NCBI GenBank assembly: GCA_036365145.1
Contig: JAEOAD010000015.1
Location: 37,649,501 to 37,713,500, forward strand
Source of the DNA: Orientallactaga sibirica
Lineage: Eukaryota > Chordata > Mammalia > Rodentia > Dipodidae
Length of the DNA: 64,000 nt
Direction: 5' to 3'
Part shown: in pieces, positions 46,513-57,295 of the stretch
Layout of the letters: each line of letters opens with the position of its first letter
Position numbering within the stretch: position 1 is the stretch's first letter
Position numbers and translations under genes: made by a program
Notes under the pieces: generated by a model
What the model saw: only the letters and a program-made list of their open reading frames with translations
What the model was told of the DNA's origin: nothing
The model's database searches: none

Positions 46513-46874
46513 TGTGGTGGTTTGATCCAGGTGTTCCCCATAAACTTAGGCATTTTGAAAGCTAAGTTCCCAGCTGATGGAGATTTGGTAATTAACACTT
46601 CCTGGAGGCAGTGTATTGTTGGGGGTGGGCTTATGGGTATTATAACCAGCTTCCTCTTGCCGGTGTTTGGCACACTCTCTTGTTGCTGTTGTCCACCTGA
46701 TGTGATGTCCACCTGACGAGGAAGTGATGTCCACCCTCTGCTAATGCCATTGTTTTCTCCTGCCATCATGGATCTTCCCTCAAGTCTGTAAGCCAAAATA
46801 AACCTTTTTTTTTTTTTCCTCTCCACAAGCTTCTTCACATGTTTTCTGCCAGCAATACAAACCTGACTGCAATA
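46513..46874 (+). repeat. MaLR 3' LTR
   Basis: Pairs with 44783-45140. Preceded by the purine-rich 'ggggaccagagttggaa', the likely plus-strand primer. Confidence 0.9.
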
Positions 46875-46879
46875 GAACC

Positions 46880-47659
46880 CCAAAGGCAGAAGTGTTGTTA
46901 AGACTTACAAGGGTCAAAACTGCCAAGAGAGATTTGTTTTTACTGTGTGAGCAGAAAGTCAGTGCCAAGGAGGTGGCAGGTATTTCTTAAACTAAGCCAT
47001 GTAGAAATTTATTTCGGGCATGAATATGTGAGAATTGCTAACCACAGATGCCTCAGGACAGAACAGGAATCTGACAGATGTCTCAAGAGACCAAGAGCCA
47101 AACCCCAGAGTGGGCCATAGAAAACTTCTCTTAAATCCTTTAGCAACTTAATGGTGGGGTTGTACAAAAAGTAATAGTGGAAAAAGCAAATGGGCTTTAC
47201 AACAGGATTCCTTGGTTCAGCCTTCCATGCAATCACAAGTTATTTATGGTTTCCAACAACTCAGTTAACCTTTATAAGCCTTGATCTCTCATTTTGTTCC
47301 TGATTATTACAATAATATCTACAAAGATGTTGTGAGCCTTACTTTTTAAAACTTTCACTTATCTACTTATTAGATTGATTTAGCAAATAACAAAATGTGT
47401 CAATAACTGTTTGTTTATATTGCATAAAATAGTAACTGGGATCTATTGATGCTAATACTGTGCTATTGTAATATACAAATTGAAAGTTAATATTTTGTTG
47501 TCTTATTCACTTCCCCCAGGAACCAAATTGCTGTAGGAGTAGTCTTTTTTATATAAGTCTTAATTTGAAAATAGAACACACATAATAATCTTCAACTCTA
47601 TTTCTCTAATAATTTTCGGATGTTTCAAAAATATACTTCAAACACAATCATACATATAC
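46880..47659 (+). other. Unique sequence with MIR at 47160-47345
   Basis: The MIR is sense: 'aacaggattccttggttcag', 'aacaactcagttaaccttta', 'tgattattacaataatatct' and 'aagatgttgtgagccttact'. The remainder is unassigned. Confidence 0.55.
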
Positions 47660-47765
47660 ACACCTCTACTAAATTTCACACTATCTAGAAGTCAGTATTT
47701 GAACCCTGGTCTCTCTGATTACAAAACCCATGTTCTTAGCCATTCTTCTTTATAGAGTACTTATC
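47660..47765 (-). mobile_element. MIR relic
   Basis: 'gtatttgaaccctggtctct' and 'aacccatgttcttagccatt' are the antisense tRNA-like end of MIR. Confidence 0.7.
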
Positions 47766-48944
47766 TAGAAGCATATGCTTGATATCATTAAATTCATATT
47801 TTGATAGATGATTAGAAAGAAACTTCTCCTTAAAGGTAATCTACTTCATTTCAGAAAGGAGAAATATGAATTGTGTGAATGTATGATTCTGGAAGGTTCA
47901 CCAAGCCTGTGAGCTCCCAAGTCTTCTTTCAACTGACCCTTGGGCAGCTCTCATACATGGAAGTTCATACTTCCCAAGCCTATGACCATTGACTTGTGCC
48001 TCCTCCTTCACATTGATTTATACTTAAATGCCAGCTCTACCAACACTAAGACTTATTAACATCTTTTGGTAAAACATAATATCTCAACTTGGGAGTTAAT
48101 AGGATAAACAAATACATTATATAAAATACCAAGTGGGACTCAATATACAGTAGTTTTCTTCATTCCAAATCCCTCACTATTACTCCCAAGAGCTCTATTA
48201 GCTACTTGCTTTAAAACTGTGTTGTGTCAGTGAGCCCAACCTGATACCGGAGAATACTGCCTAGCTTCCTGAACTTGAGTCATCATCTCAGACAATTTAA
48301 ATGTGTGATCCATTGTCCAGTCTTTTAGCATTTAGGACCTAGGGCTTCTTGTTATGATAGTTCTTTAGCATGTTTCCCTCACCTCTGGTATCCAGTTTTC
48401 TAGAACTTTATGCCTCTTAACTCAAGATCAAATTTGATGACCCTGGGATCTATGGGGAATACTATTATATTCACCACCCAGATTTTCTTTGAAGGATCAT
48501 ATATTGCCTCAGTTCTTGAGTATTGCCTTACACAGTTGTCCAGCCAAAGTTGACCCCCTTTGTCAGAATGCCATAGCTAATGAATGACTCATACACGGAG
48601 GAGTATGAAGGCACTGCCATACCAGCCTGATTCGAAACAACTCTGAAAGCCCATTCCAACTGTAGAGGTCATTCAGGAAAAGGAAGATTCTTCATGAACT
48701 TACATCACCATTTTCTTCTACTAGCTTCCACTCCCGCTTTTACCCCTTGCCTCTTACAAGTGCTAATTCCAAGGGTACCTCCTCACACAGCCTGAGGGTT
48801 AGTTTCCATTTTACTTTCTGCTTCATAGAAAACAGGATCTAAAGCAAGTTCTCCTCAAGTTATACATTGTTGCCACCACTATTAGTACTGACTTAAACTG
48901 ACAGACCACAGGTTGTTCTTGAAGAAGGAGAGTACTGTAGTATC
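47766..48944. other. Unique sequence
   Basis: No repeat or coding potential recognised over about 1.2 kb. Base composition is more even than in much of the window. Confidence 0.45.
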
Positions 48945-49352
48945 AATGGTGAGCAATTTTGATTGTCAAATGGATTGGATTAAGAAACAACTAGTGAATT
49001 AATGAGCACACCTTTGGGTGTGTCTTTGAGGGTTTTTACAGTGATGTTTTAACTATGGTGGGAAAAAATGCACCCGTGGGTGGTAACATCCCATGGGCTG
49101 GAGCAAGGTATCCCTGGACTGAATGAATATAAAAGGACAAAAGAAAAGAGAAATCTAGCTCAGTGTCAGCATTCTCACTGTTCTTCATGTTCTCTGGAGA
49201 TGTGATGAGGTGAGCTCCTACCAGCTTGCAGCTGCCAATAGCATACCTTCCTCACCATGATAGACTATTCCTCCAAACCATGAGCCAAAATAAATCCTTC
49301 CTACTTTCAGTTGCTTCTTATCATGTTCTTGGTCAGAGCAGTGAGAAGAGTA
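48945..49352 (+). mobile_element. Rodent LTR-like/URR-like repeat
   Basis: Best copy of this family here: 'ttgattgtcaaatggattgg', 'cctttgggtgtgtctttgag', 'ggtaacatcccatgggctgg', 'ccctggactgaatgaatata', 'catgagccaaaataaatcct' and an end near 'gcagtgagaagagtaat'. I recognise the family from rodent genomes but am unsure of its formal name. Confidence 0.7.
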
Positions 49353-49375
49353 ATTGATCTAGCCCTGTAATGACT

Positions 49376-50999
49376 TTGCTCCTATGTTGTGTTTCAGTGG
49401 ATTCAATCATCTGTTAGGCTTTAATATCATCTTATCTTTGTTCTTATTGCTTGTGCATTACTCCCATAGGTCCCTGTCTTTTGCTACTGAGGCTTAAATA
49501 AGACCCACTCTTGATCTGAAGATGTCAAAATTTAGAATGAAAGTCAGGCATTACAAAAATAAATTGTGGAGTGATAAGTATAATACTAGAGTCAATTATT
49601 ATACCTTGGATTATGATGTTTTACTGGAAGAATTATTTTGATGGTTAAATGACATCACAAGTACGGTGATCAGCACAGAGATGGTATGTATTGAATCAAA
49701 TCATCTTGTTTTGCAGTTAGGATATGGAGGGTCTGAGACACTGAGTGGCTTCTATGAGGTCCCATTGGTAGCTGACGTCAGAGCTCAGTGTAGAAACCCA
49801 GTCTTTAAGATTTATACTCTGGCTTTTTGAACTATGTATGTTTCCTCCAGAGAACATTGTGTGTGTGTGTATGTGTGTGTGTGTGTGTTTACAACCCATA
49901 TGCAAGTATTATTTTCAGACCTGGACTTTTGAAAAACTTATTGACTCCTATTGACATGTCATATACCTCGTTTCAGGCTGTGAATTGTAAGTTCCTTTAT
50001 TCTTTCCTGAAATGAGCCCAATAACAGTTATTTCTGTTCCCACAGCTATTCGCCCTTCACATTTAGTGGGATGCAAGGAAGCATCAGACCACAGTAGTGA
50101 CATTTTAATAAAAGGACCTATTGTGTCCTTTGTAAGGAAAAGCATGTAGCTCTAAGCCATACTGCTTTCCCCAATTGCCTTTCTCTGTGAGGCTCTGGCA
50201 AGAGCTTGGCTTCCACCTGAGGGAGTGGACTTGAGTCCTCATGCAGGAAATTATATTTCATAATTAAAATCAATAGTGAAACAGACACACAGCAGAAAGG
50301 TCATAGAACACATAACAGCTAAATATTGGGTAACATATTGCCAGGTATCAAAATAGATTTTTGAACTTTTCTTTAATCTGCAAATGCCTAAAACCATCTG
50401 TGTGAGAGAGGCACTATGCCCCCAGCTCAAGGCTTACCTGGAAAGAGTTCAGCTAAAGTAATGACTCTCTGGTAAAACTCTTCAAGGCCCAGCTTCTCCA
50501 GTCCAGTGGTCCCTCTTTAAACTCTCTGACCAGCTTCATATCTTTAAGCCAATGACATTTTAAAGGAAACTGTTAGCCTTGGAAAACTGTGCATAGCCTG
50601 TGTCCTGGAACTTTTACCTTGGTGTCGTTCATGCTCCATTTCTTATGTACTTCTTGAGATCCCTGTTTCCTAACCTATTACTGTGGCTACACCACACTTT
50701 TGGTTTTCAGATATAATATTTGACATTACTCTTCTGGCATTTCCAGTCTTCTGGTTACATATTTTTAAATGTCTTGGGCTGCTTCAGCCCTGACCTACAC
50801 CAGCACAGCTTCTGGAACTTTCTAATAACTGCTTGTGTCTTCCACATCCAGTTTGGCTGGACAATAAAAGCTTATACCTAATTCTAGTTTGATATGGATT
50901 CCCAGGTTAATATTTTTTCTTTACTCAGGCACAACACATATTTTCTAATCTCCCATGTGGACTAGGCACAAAGTAGAGCTGTGATAGTCATATTTTATG
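49376..50999. other. Mostly unique, with MIR and (TG)n
   Basis: Antisense MIR at about 49690-49820 ('ttgcagttaggatatggagg', 'gagactgagtggctt'-like text, 'gtcagagctcagtgtagaaa'). (TG)n with one interruption at 49858-49888. The remainder to 51000 is unassigned. Confidence 0.5.
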
Positions 51000-51120
51000 T
51001 TTAATCCTTTAGCCACTCATTTTACACATGAGGGAAGTGATGTGTCAGACTGTAGCAAGTAAATGTCTTAGCCACAATTCAAGCCCACCATTTCCTGACT
51101 CACATACCCATATCAACCCA
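51000..51120 (-). mobile_element. MIR relic
   Basis: 'actcattttacacatgaggg', 'aagtaaatgtcttagccaca' and 'attcaagcccaccatttcct' are in antisense MIR order. Confidence 0.6.
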
Positions 51121-51635
51121 TTGCAACAAAACTATCTGTCTCTTGAAGGGGCAGTGTCACCACTCCATTGTGGCATATAGTCTGCTGAGTTTTTTCAGTC
51201 AGGTACAGTTCCTAAAATAAGAATGTGCTGAGAACTTCTGGTTAAGCTAGCAGATTAGAAGCTGCCTCTGTGTGAAAGAGAAAAGTCGGAGTAAACAGGA
51301 GTAAACTCTATTCCTATGAGAAAAAGATTGAAGAAAAAGAAAAAAGCTGATGCATGAGTTATACATCATTTCTGGAGGAGCAGCTAGAGGCAACCATCAG
51401 CTGGTTCCTGGCTACACTAGTGCTTGTGTATGCCAGGGTCAGGGGTACCTTCCAGGAAGATGATGTTCCCTACTGAACATGTATAATATAGAGCAACAAG
51501 CTGCTGAGGTATTTACCAGGCTACAGAGACATCATAAGGGGCTGAATATACTATGGGTAGAGATGTAGTTGCCAGCATCATACTAAATGGGAAAGAACTG
51601 AAAGCATTTCCTCTAACATTAATAACAAGGCAAGG

Positions 51636-51860
51636 TGGCTGAAGAGATGGCTTAGCAGTTAAGGTGCTTGCCTGCAGGGCCAAATGACCCAGGTTTGATT
51701 CCCCAGGACCCATATAGGCCAGATGCACAGGGTGGCGCATGCGCCTAGAGTTCATTTGTAGCCTATGAAGGCCCTGGCACACCCATTCTCTCTCTCTTTC
51801 TATCTGCCTCTTTCTCACTCACTCTCTCTCTCAAATACATAAAATAAATCAAAAAACTTA
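51636..51860 (+). mobile_element. DIP-like SINE with 15-bp TSD
   Basis: AATAACAAGGCAAGG (51621-51635) and AATAACAAGACAAGG (51861-51875) flank it, with one mismatch. The L1 frame continues on the far side. Confidence 0.92.
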
Positions 51861-52239
51861 AATAACAAGACAAGGGAGCCCACTCTCCCCACTCTCATTC
51901 AATATAGTGCTCAAAGTCTTAGCAAGAGCTATATGAAAATAAAGGCGTATAAACAAATATTAATGATGAATAGACCTATTTTCAGACATGCTTATATATT
52001 TAAAAGACTGTAAATACCCCACCAGAAAACTTTTAGACCCATTAAATGCTTTTTGCAAAGTAGCTGTAGCCAGGTACAAAATCAACCTACAAAAATCAGT
52101 AGCTTTTCTATATACCAATTATGAACTTGCTAACAACAACAACAAAAAAAACCAATATGGCTGTATATACACTATATACATAAATAATAAAAATTTAAAA
52201 AGTTAGAAAAAAACACATAATACACAAGAGTTTAAAAAG

Positions 52240-52558
52240 TAAAATACCAAAAAAAAAAAAAAAAAAAAAAGTAAAACTGCTGGGCGTGGTGGCGCACGTC
52301 TTTAATCCCAGCACTCGGGAGGCAGAGGTAGGAGGATCGCTATGAGTTCAAGGCCACCCTGAGACTACATAGTTAATTCCAGGTCAGCCTGGACCAGAGT
52401 TTAAAATAAACTAAACCAGGTGTGGTGGCATACACCTTTAATCCCAGCACTTGGGAGGCAGAGGAGGTAGGAGGATCGCTATGAGTTCAAGGCCACCCTG
52501 AGACTACATAGTTAATTCCAGGTCAGCCTGGACCAGAGTGAGACCCTACCTCGAAAAA

Positions 52559-52596
<38 letters not shown>

Positions 52597-52918
52597 ATAA
52601 ACTAAACCAGGTTTAATCCCAACACTCCCAGCACTCGGGAGGCAGAGGAGGTAGGAGGAGGTTCAAGGCCACCCTGAGACTACATAGTTAATTCCAGGTC
52701 AGCCTGGGATCACTGAAAAACCAAAAAAAAAAAAAAAAAAAAAAAAGTAAAATAAACTAATACACCTTTAATCCCAGCACTTGGGAGGCAGAGGTAGGAG
52801 GATCACTGTGAGTTTGAGTGCAGCCTGAGACTACATAGTGAATTCCAGGTCAGCCTGGGCTAGAACAAAACAAAACCCTACCTTGAAAAACCAAAAAAAA
52901 AAAAAAAAAAAAAAGATA
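52240..52918 (+). repeat. Tandem array of four B1 copies
   Basis: Four sense B1 units begin near 52275, 52420, 52610 and 52765. They are joined by the same spacer 'aaaataaactaaaccagg' (52403, 52594; shortened to 'aaaataaactaa' at 52749), giving periods of about 191 and 155 bp. Units share private changes ('ggcagaggaggtaggagga', 'gatcgctatgagttcaagg'), so the array arose by duplication with spacer, not by four separate insertions. Units 1 and 3 are internally deleted, and A-runs of up to about 36 separate them. Confidence 0.88.
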
Positions 52919-52939
52919 AAGAAAAAGAGTATAATATAC

Positions 52940-53295
52940 TAAAATAGAATTTGAGGAGATGCTTCAGTGGATAAAAGTGTTTATTGTGAAGCTGTGACTG
53001 TCTCTCAGGGCTTGAGACACCCTGAAACTGACCCAGCACTCATGTAAAAGGTAGGCATGACCTACATACCTGTAACTCCAGTTCTGAGGTGGGTAAAGAT
53101 AGGAGAATCACTGGGACTTGTTGGCGAGCCAGTCTGACAGAAAATGGCATTTCTAGGCTTAATAAAAAAAAACTATGTCTCAAGGAAAGAAGAGCATCTG
53201 ATCTCCTCTGGCCTCTGCACATGTGTGCATGAGGTACATACATCTGCATACACATGTATATACACTACACATACCATACCATTCCTAATATGCAC
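52940..53295 (+). mobile_element. B4 SINE
   Basis: Head 'gaggagatgcttcagtggat', then a B1-like middle ('catacctgtaactccagttc', 'gataggagaatcactgggac'), 'actatgtctcaaggaaagaa', 'tctcctctggcctctgcaca' and an AC-rich tail. Confidence 0.82.
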
Positions 53296-54365
53296 AAGCA
53301 CATGTGCATGCAAAAATTAAAGATAAAATACATAGGAATCAATATAACCAAGGAGGTAAAAGACCTCTACACTAAAAACTTTAAGACAATGAAGACACTA
53401 GAAGATGGACAGACTTCTCATGCTCATGGATCAGCAGAATTAACATTTTTAAAATGGGCATGTTACTGAGAGTAGTCTACAGATCCAGGGTAATCCCAAT
53501 CAAAATTCTAATGATATTTTTCACAGAGCTAGAAAAATTAGCTAAAACTCATTCATGTGGAAGCATGAAGTACCCTGAATAGTCAAAGTAATCCTAAACT
53601 GAAAGATCAGTGCTGGAAATAGCATATCTAACTTCAAATTATACTACAGAGCCAAAATGACAAAGACAACATAGTACTGGCCTCAAAACAGAAATGCAAA
53701 CCAATGAAATAGAATAGAGGACCCAGAAATAAACCCACTTGGCTACAGCCACATTATTTTTGACAAAGGTATATGAAACATACATTAGAATAAAGACAAT
53801 CTCTTTAACAAATGGTAGTGAGAAAACTAAATATTCATCTGCAGAAGGATGAAAATAGATCTATAGCTCTCATACTGCATGAAAATAAATTCAAAATGTA
53901 TCAAATACTTGAAGGAATGACCTAAAACAGTGAAATTGCTAGAGAAATACATAGTACACACATTTCAAGATATAGGCATATTCAAGAAACTTTAATGTCC
54001 TCCCTATTAACTAGTTGTCTGGACACTCTAAAGAGCTATGCAGCATGCAGCCTTTGGGGAAGAAAAGTCATCAATGGTTTTAACTAACAGTGGACCATAC
54101 AAGCTTTACTAAAAGTCAGCTAGGCAAAATGTACCATCTGGTACAATGGTGGCATGTCTGTTTGGGGGAAATCAATTGTTCTCTGATTTGATTTGAGGCC
54201 TGCTCCATGAGAAGGAATTCATGCCTGGTACCAAGAGGAAAGCTACTACTGTCATCTGGCTAAATGGATATTTTATAAACACCAAATTGTCTTCTAAACA
54301 CTTTTATATTTATGCCTATATATTAATGCTAGTTTCACTTTTTGTTAGAAAAGCTTCTCTTTTCA

Positions 54366-54659
54366 GGGCTGGAGAGATGGCTTAGCAATTAAGGTGCCTG
54401 CCTCCTAAGCCTAAGAACACTGGTTCCAAACTCCAGCGGTTCCAATCTCCAGGTCCCACATTTAGTCAGATGCAAAGTGATGCAAGGGCGCAATGCCACA
54501 CTTGACCACAAGGGAGTGGACGCATCTGGATTTTGTTTGCAGCAGCTGAAAGACTGCTGGCGCACCCATCTCTATCTGTCTTCCTCTCCCTCTCTCCCTC
54601 TCTCTCTCTCTCTCTGTGTCTCTCTCCAAAAAAATAAATAAATAAATAAATAAAAAGAA
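54366..54659 (+). mobile_element. Long-form DIP SINE with 19-bp TSD
   Basis: AGAAAAGCTTCTCTTTTCA at 54347-54365 and 54660-54678, perfect. Contains the long-form segment ('gcgcaatgccacacttgacc') plus a short internal duplication ('ggttccaaactccagcggtt'), a CT-rich stretch and an (AAAT)n tail. Confidence 0.95.
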
Positions 54660-54865
54660 AGAAAAGCTTCTCTTTTCAAATGGTGCTGACCAGTGGAGTG
54701 AATCAAAACTCACCATAGTGCTAAGAAGAAGTGACAGCAGAGTATTCAGCACTAAGTGAGACAATTCTATTACACCCTCCAAGACTCAAGGTCCATTTGG
54801 AAGAGGTGGCAGAAAAAGAAGTAAGAGCCAAAGAAAGGGAATGACTGCTTAAAATGCTGGGTTTC

Positions 54866-55139
54866 AGTTTGAGGAGGAACATTTTAAATGAACTCCATCC
54901 TATGATTAAATGTTCCATCTTATGAATTGGTAAGCTTTTTGTCACTAAATATGTTCAAACAGAAACTACATATAATACATAGAAAAACTGTAAATAACAA
55001 CTAAATATTAAATAGAGTTTCTTATAATAATCCAGAAATTTGAAACTTAAGGTCTTAGGTTTTAGTTTTGTCACTCTTATTTGCTATACAAATGTGAGTA
55101 ATTTATTTAATTTCCATTGTCTCTAGTTTCCTTATGTTT
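54866..55139. other. Unique AT-rich sequence
   Basis: Nothing recognised. Confidence 0.4.
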
Positions 55140-55325
55140 AAAAAAAAATTGTCCATCTGCAAGGAGAAAGAAAGAGAGAGGGAGAGAGAGAGGGGGAGAG
55201 AATAGGCATGCCAAAGCCTCTTGCCACTGCAAATGTTCTCCAGATACATGTGCCACTTTGTGTATCTGGCTTTGCATGGGCACTAGGGAATCAAACCAGG
55301 GCAAGCAAGTATCTTGAACCATTAT
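55140..55325 (-). mobile_element. DIP-like SINE
   Basis: GA-rich stretch 'gagagagggagagagagagg', 'gccactgcaaatgttctcca', 'gggaatcaaaccagggcaag'. The head is degraded. Confidence 0.8.
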
Positions 55326-56506
55326 GTCTATTTGAGTATTTTTATATTGTTTATATAATTAATTTTATGCATTTAATGTGATGGTTCAAATTCTTCCTTT
55401 TCCAACTTACCTTGCTTGTCATATAAAAAACATTACTGTAACATGTGAATATTTTAGACATAAATAGTTACACTTTTATTATAGCATGGCTCATGCTGCA
55501 GTGCTATGACATCTTTATTTACTATATCTTGCACATAACTTCAAATTCTATAACGATGGATATTTTGTGTGTTATGTTTATTACTATATTTTCAGTATTG
55601 GAAGAACAAATAACACATTGTAGTTGTATAAGGAATGAATGATTCTCATTTCTATTAGAGGATTAATGTGAGAAAATAGTAAAATATTAACAATTAGTGA
55701 AGTTTTTATATTTCAAAACACTATCAGGATGCATTGTGTTGTTTGCATCTTAGTGTTCTAAGTAGTCATTCTGTGAATCTGCTATAGAAGTAGCTAGAAC
55801 TCACCAGAAAAGATGCTGAGAAGAAAGTGATGTGTGTCCTGTCTGAGTTTCTCTTGGAACAGCATGGTCTGTTCCTTACAGGACACTATTTCTACCTCTC
55901 CAAAATGCAGCCCTAATTACTAGTGATAATTATTTTCAATTGAAAGTCCTTGGGGCAATTTTTTGAGGTGAAAATTGTGTCCATTCTCTCCAGGAATTTC
56001 TGGCCTATCCTTTGATGTCTCATCCAATATCTTAGTGGTAAATAAGAGCACAAGACCCCAGATGCAGATGACTAGACTCCCAGAATTCAGAAGGCTAAAG
56101 CAGAAAGCTTATAAGATCAAGATCTACTTACAAAGCCAAAGTGGAGGCCAGCTTGGAATATATAGTGAGACTCTGTCTCAAAAACAATATCACAAACAAA
56201 AGCAAAATAAAAAAAAGAAGAAAGGTACCAAAATAACATAGAACTTAAAAGGTCACCTTTACAGAGAATTTTTGCATTCTCCTCTGAAATATATTTCAAG
56301 TACATTCATAGGGCTGTAAATGTTTGAATGTGGCAAAGCAGTTCCCAAGAAAGGAGAAGTCACTCTCATTTTTTTCAATAAATTTTTGAAACTTTTCTCT
56401 GCTATGCTCTGTGCCAAGTGATATGAAAGCAGAGCTAACCAGATGTAAACCCCATGCCATTTAGCTCGTTGCTATCTAATGGTAAGGCATATGAAAACAA
56501 ACAATG
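55326..56506. other. Unique sequence with an old B1-like SINE at 56050-56220
   Basis: The B1-like part is sense: 'cagaattcagaaggctaaag', 'aagtggaggccagcttggaa', 'tatatagtgagactctgtct', then an A-rich tail. It resembles older B1 forms rather than the family at 26600. The rest is unassigned. Confidence 0.5.
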
Positions 56507-56520
56507 AAAAGGCAGTTTGG

Positions 56521-56791
56521 GGCTGGAGAGATGGCTTAGCAGTTAAGGTGCCTGCCTGCTAAGCCTAAGAACCTGGTTCCAATCTCCAGGTCCCACGTTT
56601 AGCCAGATGCAAAGTGACATAAGGGTGCAATGCCGCACTTGACCACAGGGGGGCACATGCATCTGGATTTCGTTCACAGCAGCTGAGAGACTGCTGGCAC
56701 GCCCATCTCTATCTGTCTCCCTCTCCCTCTCTGTCTGTCTCTCTCTGGGTCTCTCCAAAAATAAATAAAATAATTTAAAAAATTAAAAAAA
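56521..56791 (+). mobile_element. Long-form DIP SINE with TSD
   Basis: GAAAAGGCAGTTTG (56507-56520) and GAAAAGGTAGTTTG (56792-56805) flank it, with one mismatch. Carries 'gtgcaatgccgcacttgacc' and 'cacagcagctgagagactgc'. Confidence 0.93.
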
Positions 56792-56892
56792 GAAAAGGTA
56801 GTTTGATGATTATACAAAGAAAATCTGAAACATGAACTAATATATATGTATATATATGCATGTGTGTTTTATACTTTCTTATTTAATATTTA

Positions 56893-57088
56893 TTTTTTAA
56901 TTTAATTAATTTATTTGAGATACAATGAGGCAGTTAGAGAGAGAGATAACAGGGCATGCAAGGCCCTCCAGCTACTGGAAACAAACTCCAGACACATGCA
57001 CTACCACCTTGTGCATCTGACATGGGTACTGGAGAATAGAACCCAGGTCCACAAGCACCTTAACTTCTAAGCCATCTCTCCTGCCCTT

Positions 57089-57089
<1 letters not shown>
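56893..57089 (-). mobile_element. DIP-like SINE
   Basis: Antisense: 'atttaattaatttatttgag', 'aggccctccagctactggaa' and head 'aagccatctctcctgccc'. Confidence 0.88.

Positions 57090-57090
<1 letters not shown>

Positions 57091-57143
<53 letters not shown>
57091..57143. repeat. (CA)n microsatellite
   Basis: About 26 CA units wedged between an antisense DIP and an antisense B1. Confidence 0.95.
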
Positions 57144-57144
<1 letters not shown>

Positions 57145-57148
<4 letters not shown>

Positions 57149-57295
57149 TATTTTCAAGGTAGGGTCTTGCTCTAGCCCAGGCTGACCTGCAATTCATTAT
57201 GTAGTCTTAGGCTGGCCTCAGTCTCACAGTGATCCTCCTACTTCTGCCTTCTGTGTGCTGGGATTAAAGGCAAGCACTACCACATCCAGCTTTTT
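57145..57295 (-). mobile_element. B1 SINE
   Basis: 'aaggtagggtcttgctctag', 'gctgacctgcaattcattat' and 'gtgctgggattaaaggcaag', antisense. Confidence 0.9.

Larger units (their letters stand above)
44783..46874 (+). mobile_element. MaLR (ERVL-type) element with perfect TSD
   Basis: 5' LTR 44783-45140, tRNA-Leu-like primer site at 45148, internal region of about 1.37 kb including a B1, then 3' LTR 46513-46874. GAACC at 44778-44782 and 46875-46879 is an exact 5-bp TSD. As in the 13.8 kb element, there is no gag, pol or env; the 157-codon minus frame (45417-45890) is antisense and meaningless. The LTR sequence is a different subfamily from that of the first element ('ggtgtcccccataaaattag', 'gtgtattgttgggggctggc'). 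Confidence 0.92.
51230..54865 (+). mobile_element. Plus-strand L1 fragment, heavily interrupted
   Basis: 51540-51635 encodes A-S-I-I-L-N-G-K, an ORF2 RT-region motif, continuing after a SINE. 51988-52135 reads [20 protein letters not shown], the part just after the FADD site. 53300-53460 gives I-G-I-N-I-T-K-E-V-K-D-L-Y, and 53460-54050 is the ORF2 C-terminal third. 54050-54865 is rodent L1 3' UTR ('ggtggcagaaaaagaagtaa'). 51230-51540 may be 5' UTR joined by deletion, but that is uncertain. No coding capacity remains. Confidence 0.82.

Noticed and set aside
46443..46883. 146-codon minus-strand frame
   Set aside because: Antisense across the MaLR 3' LTR.
52240..52918. Regularly spaced repeats suggesting a CRISPR-like array
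   Set aside because: Units are B1 SINEs with A-runs and a shared spacer; spacers are not unique and the genome is a rodent's.
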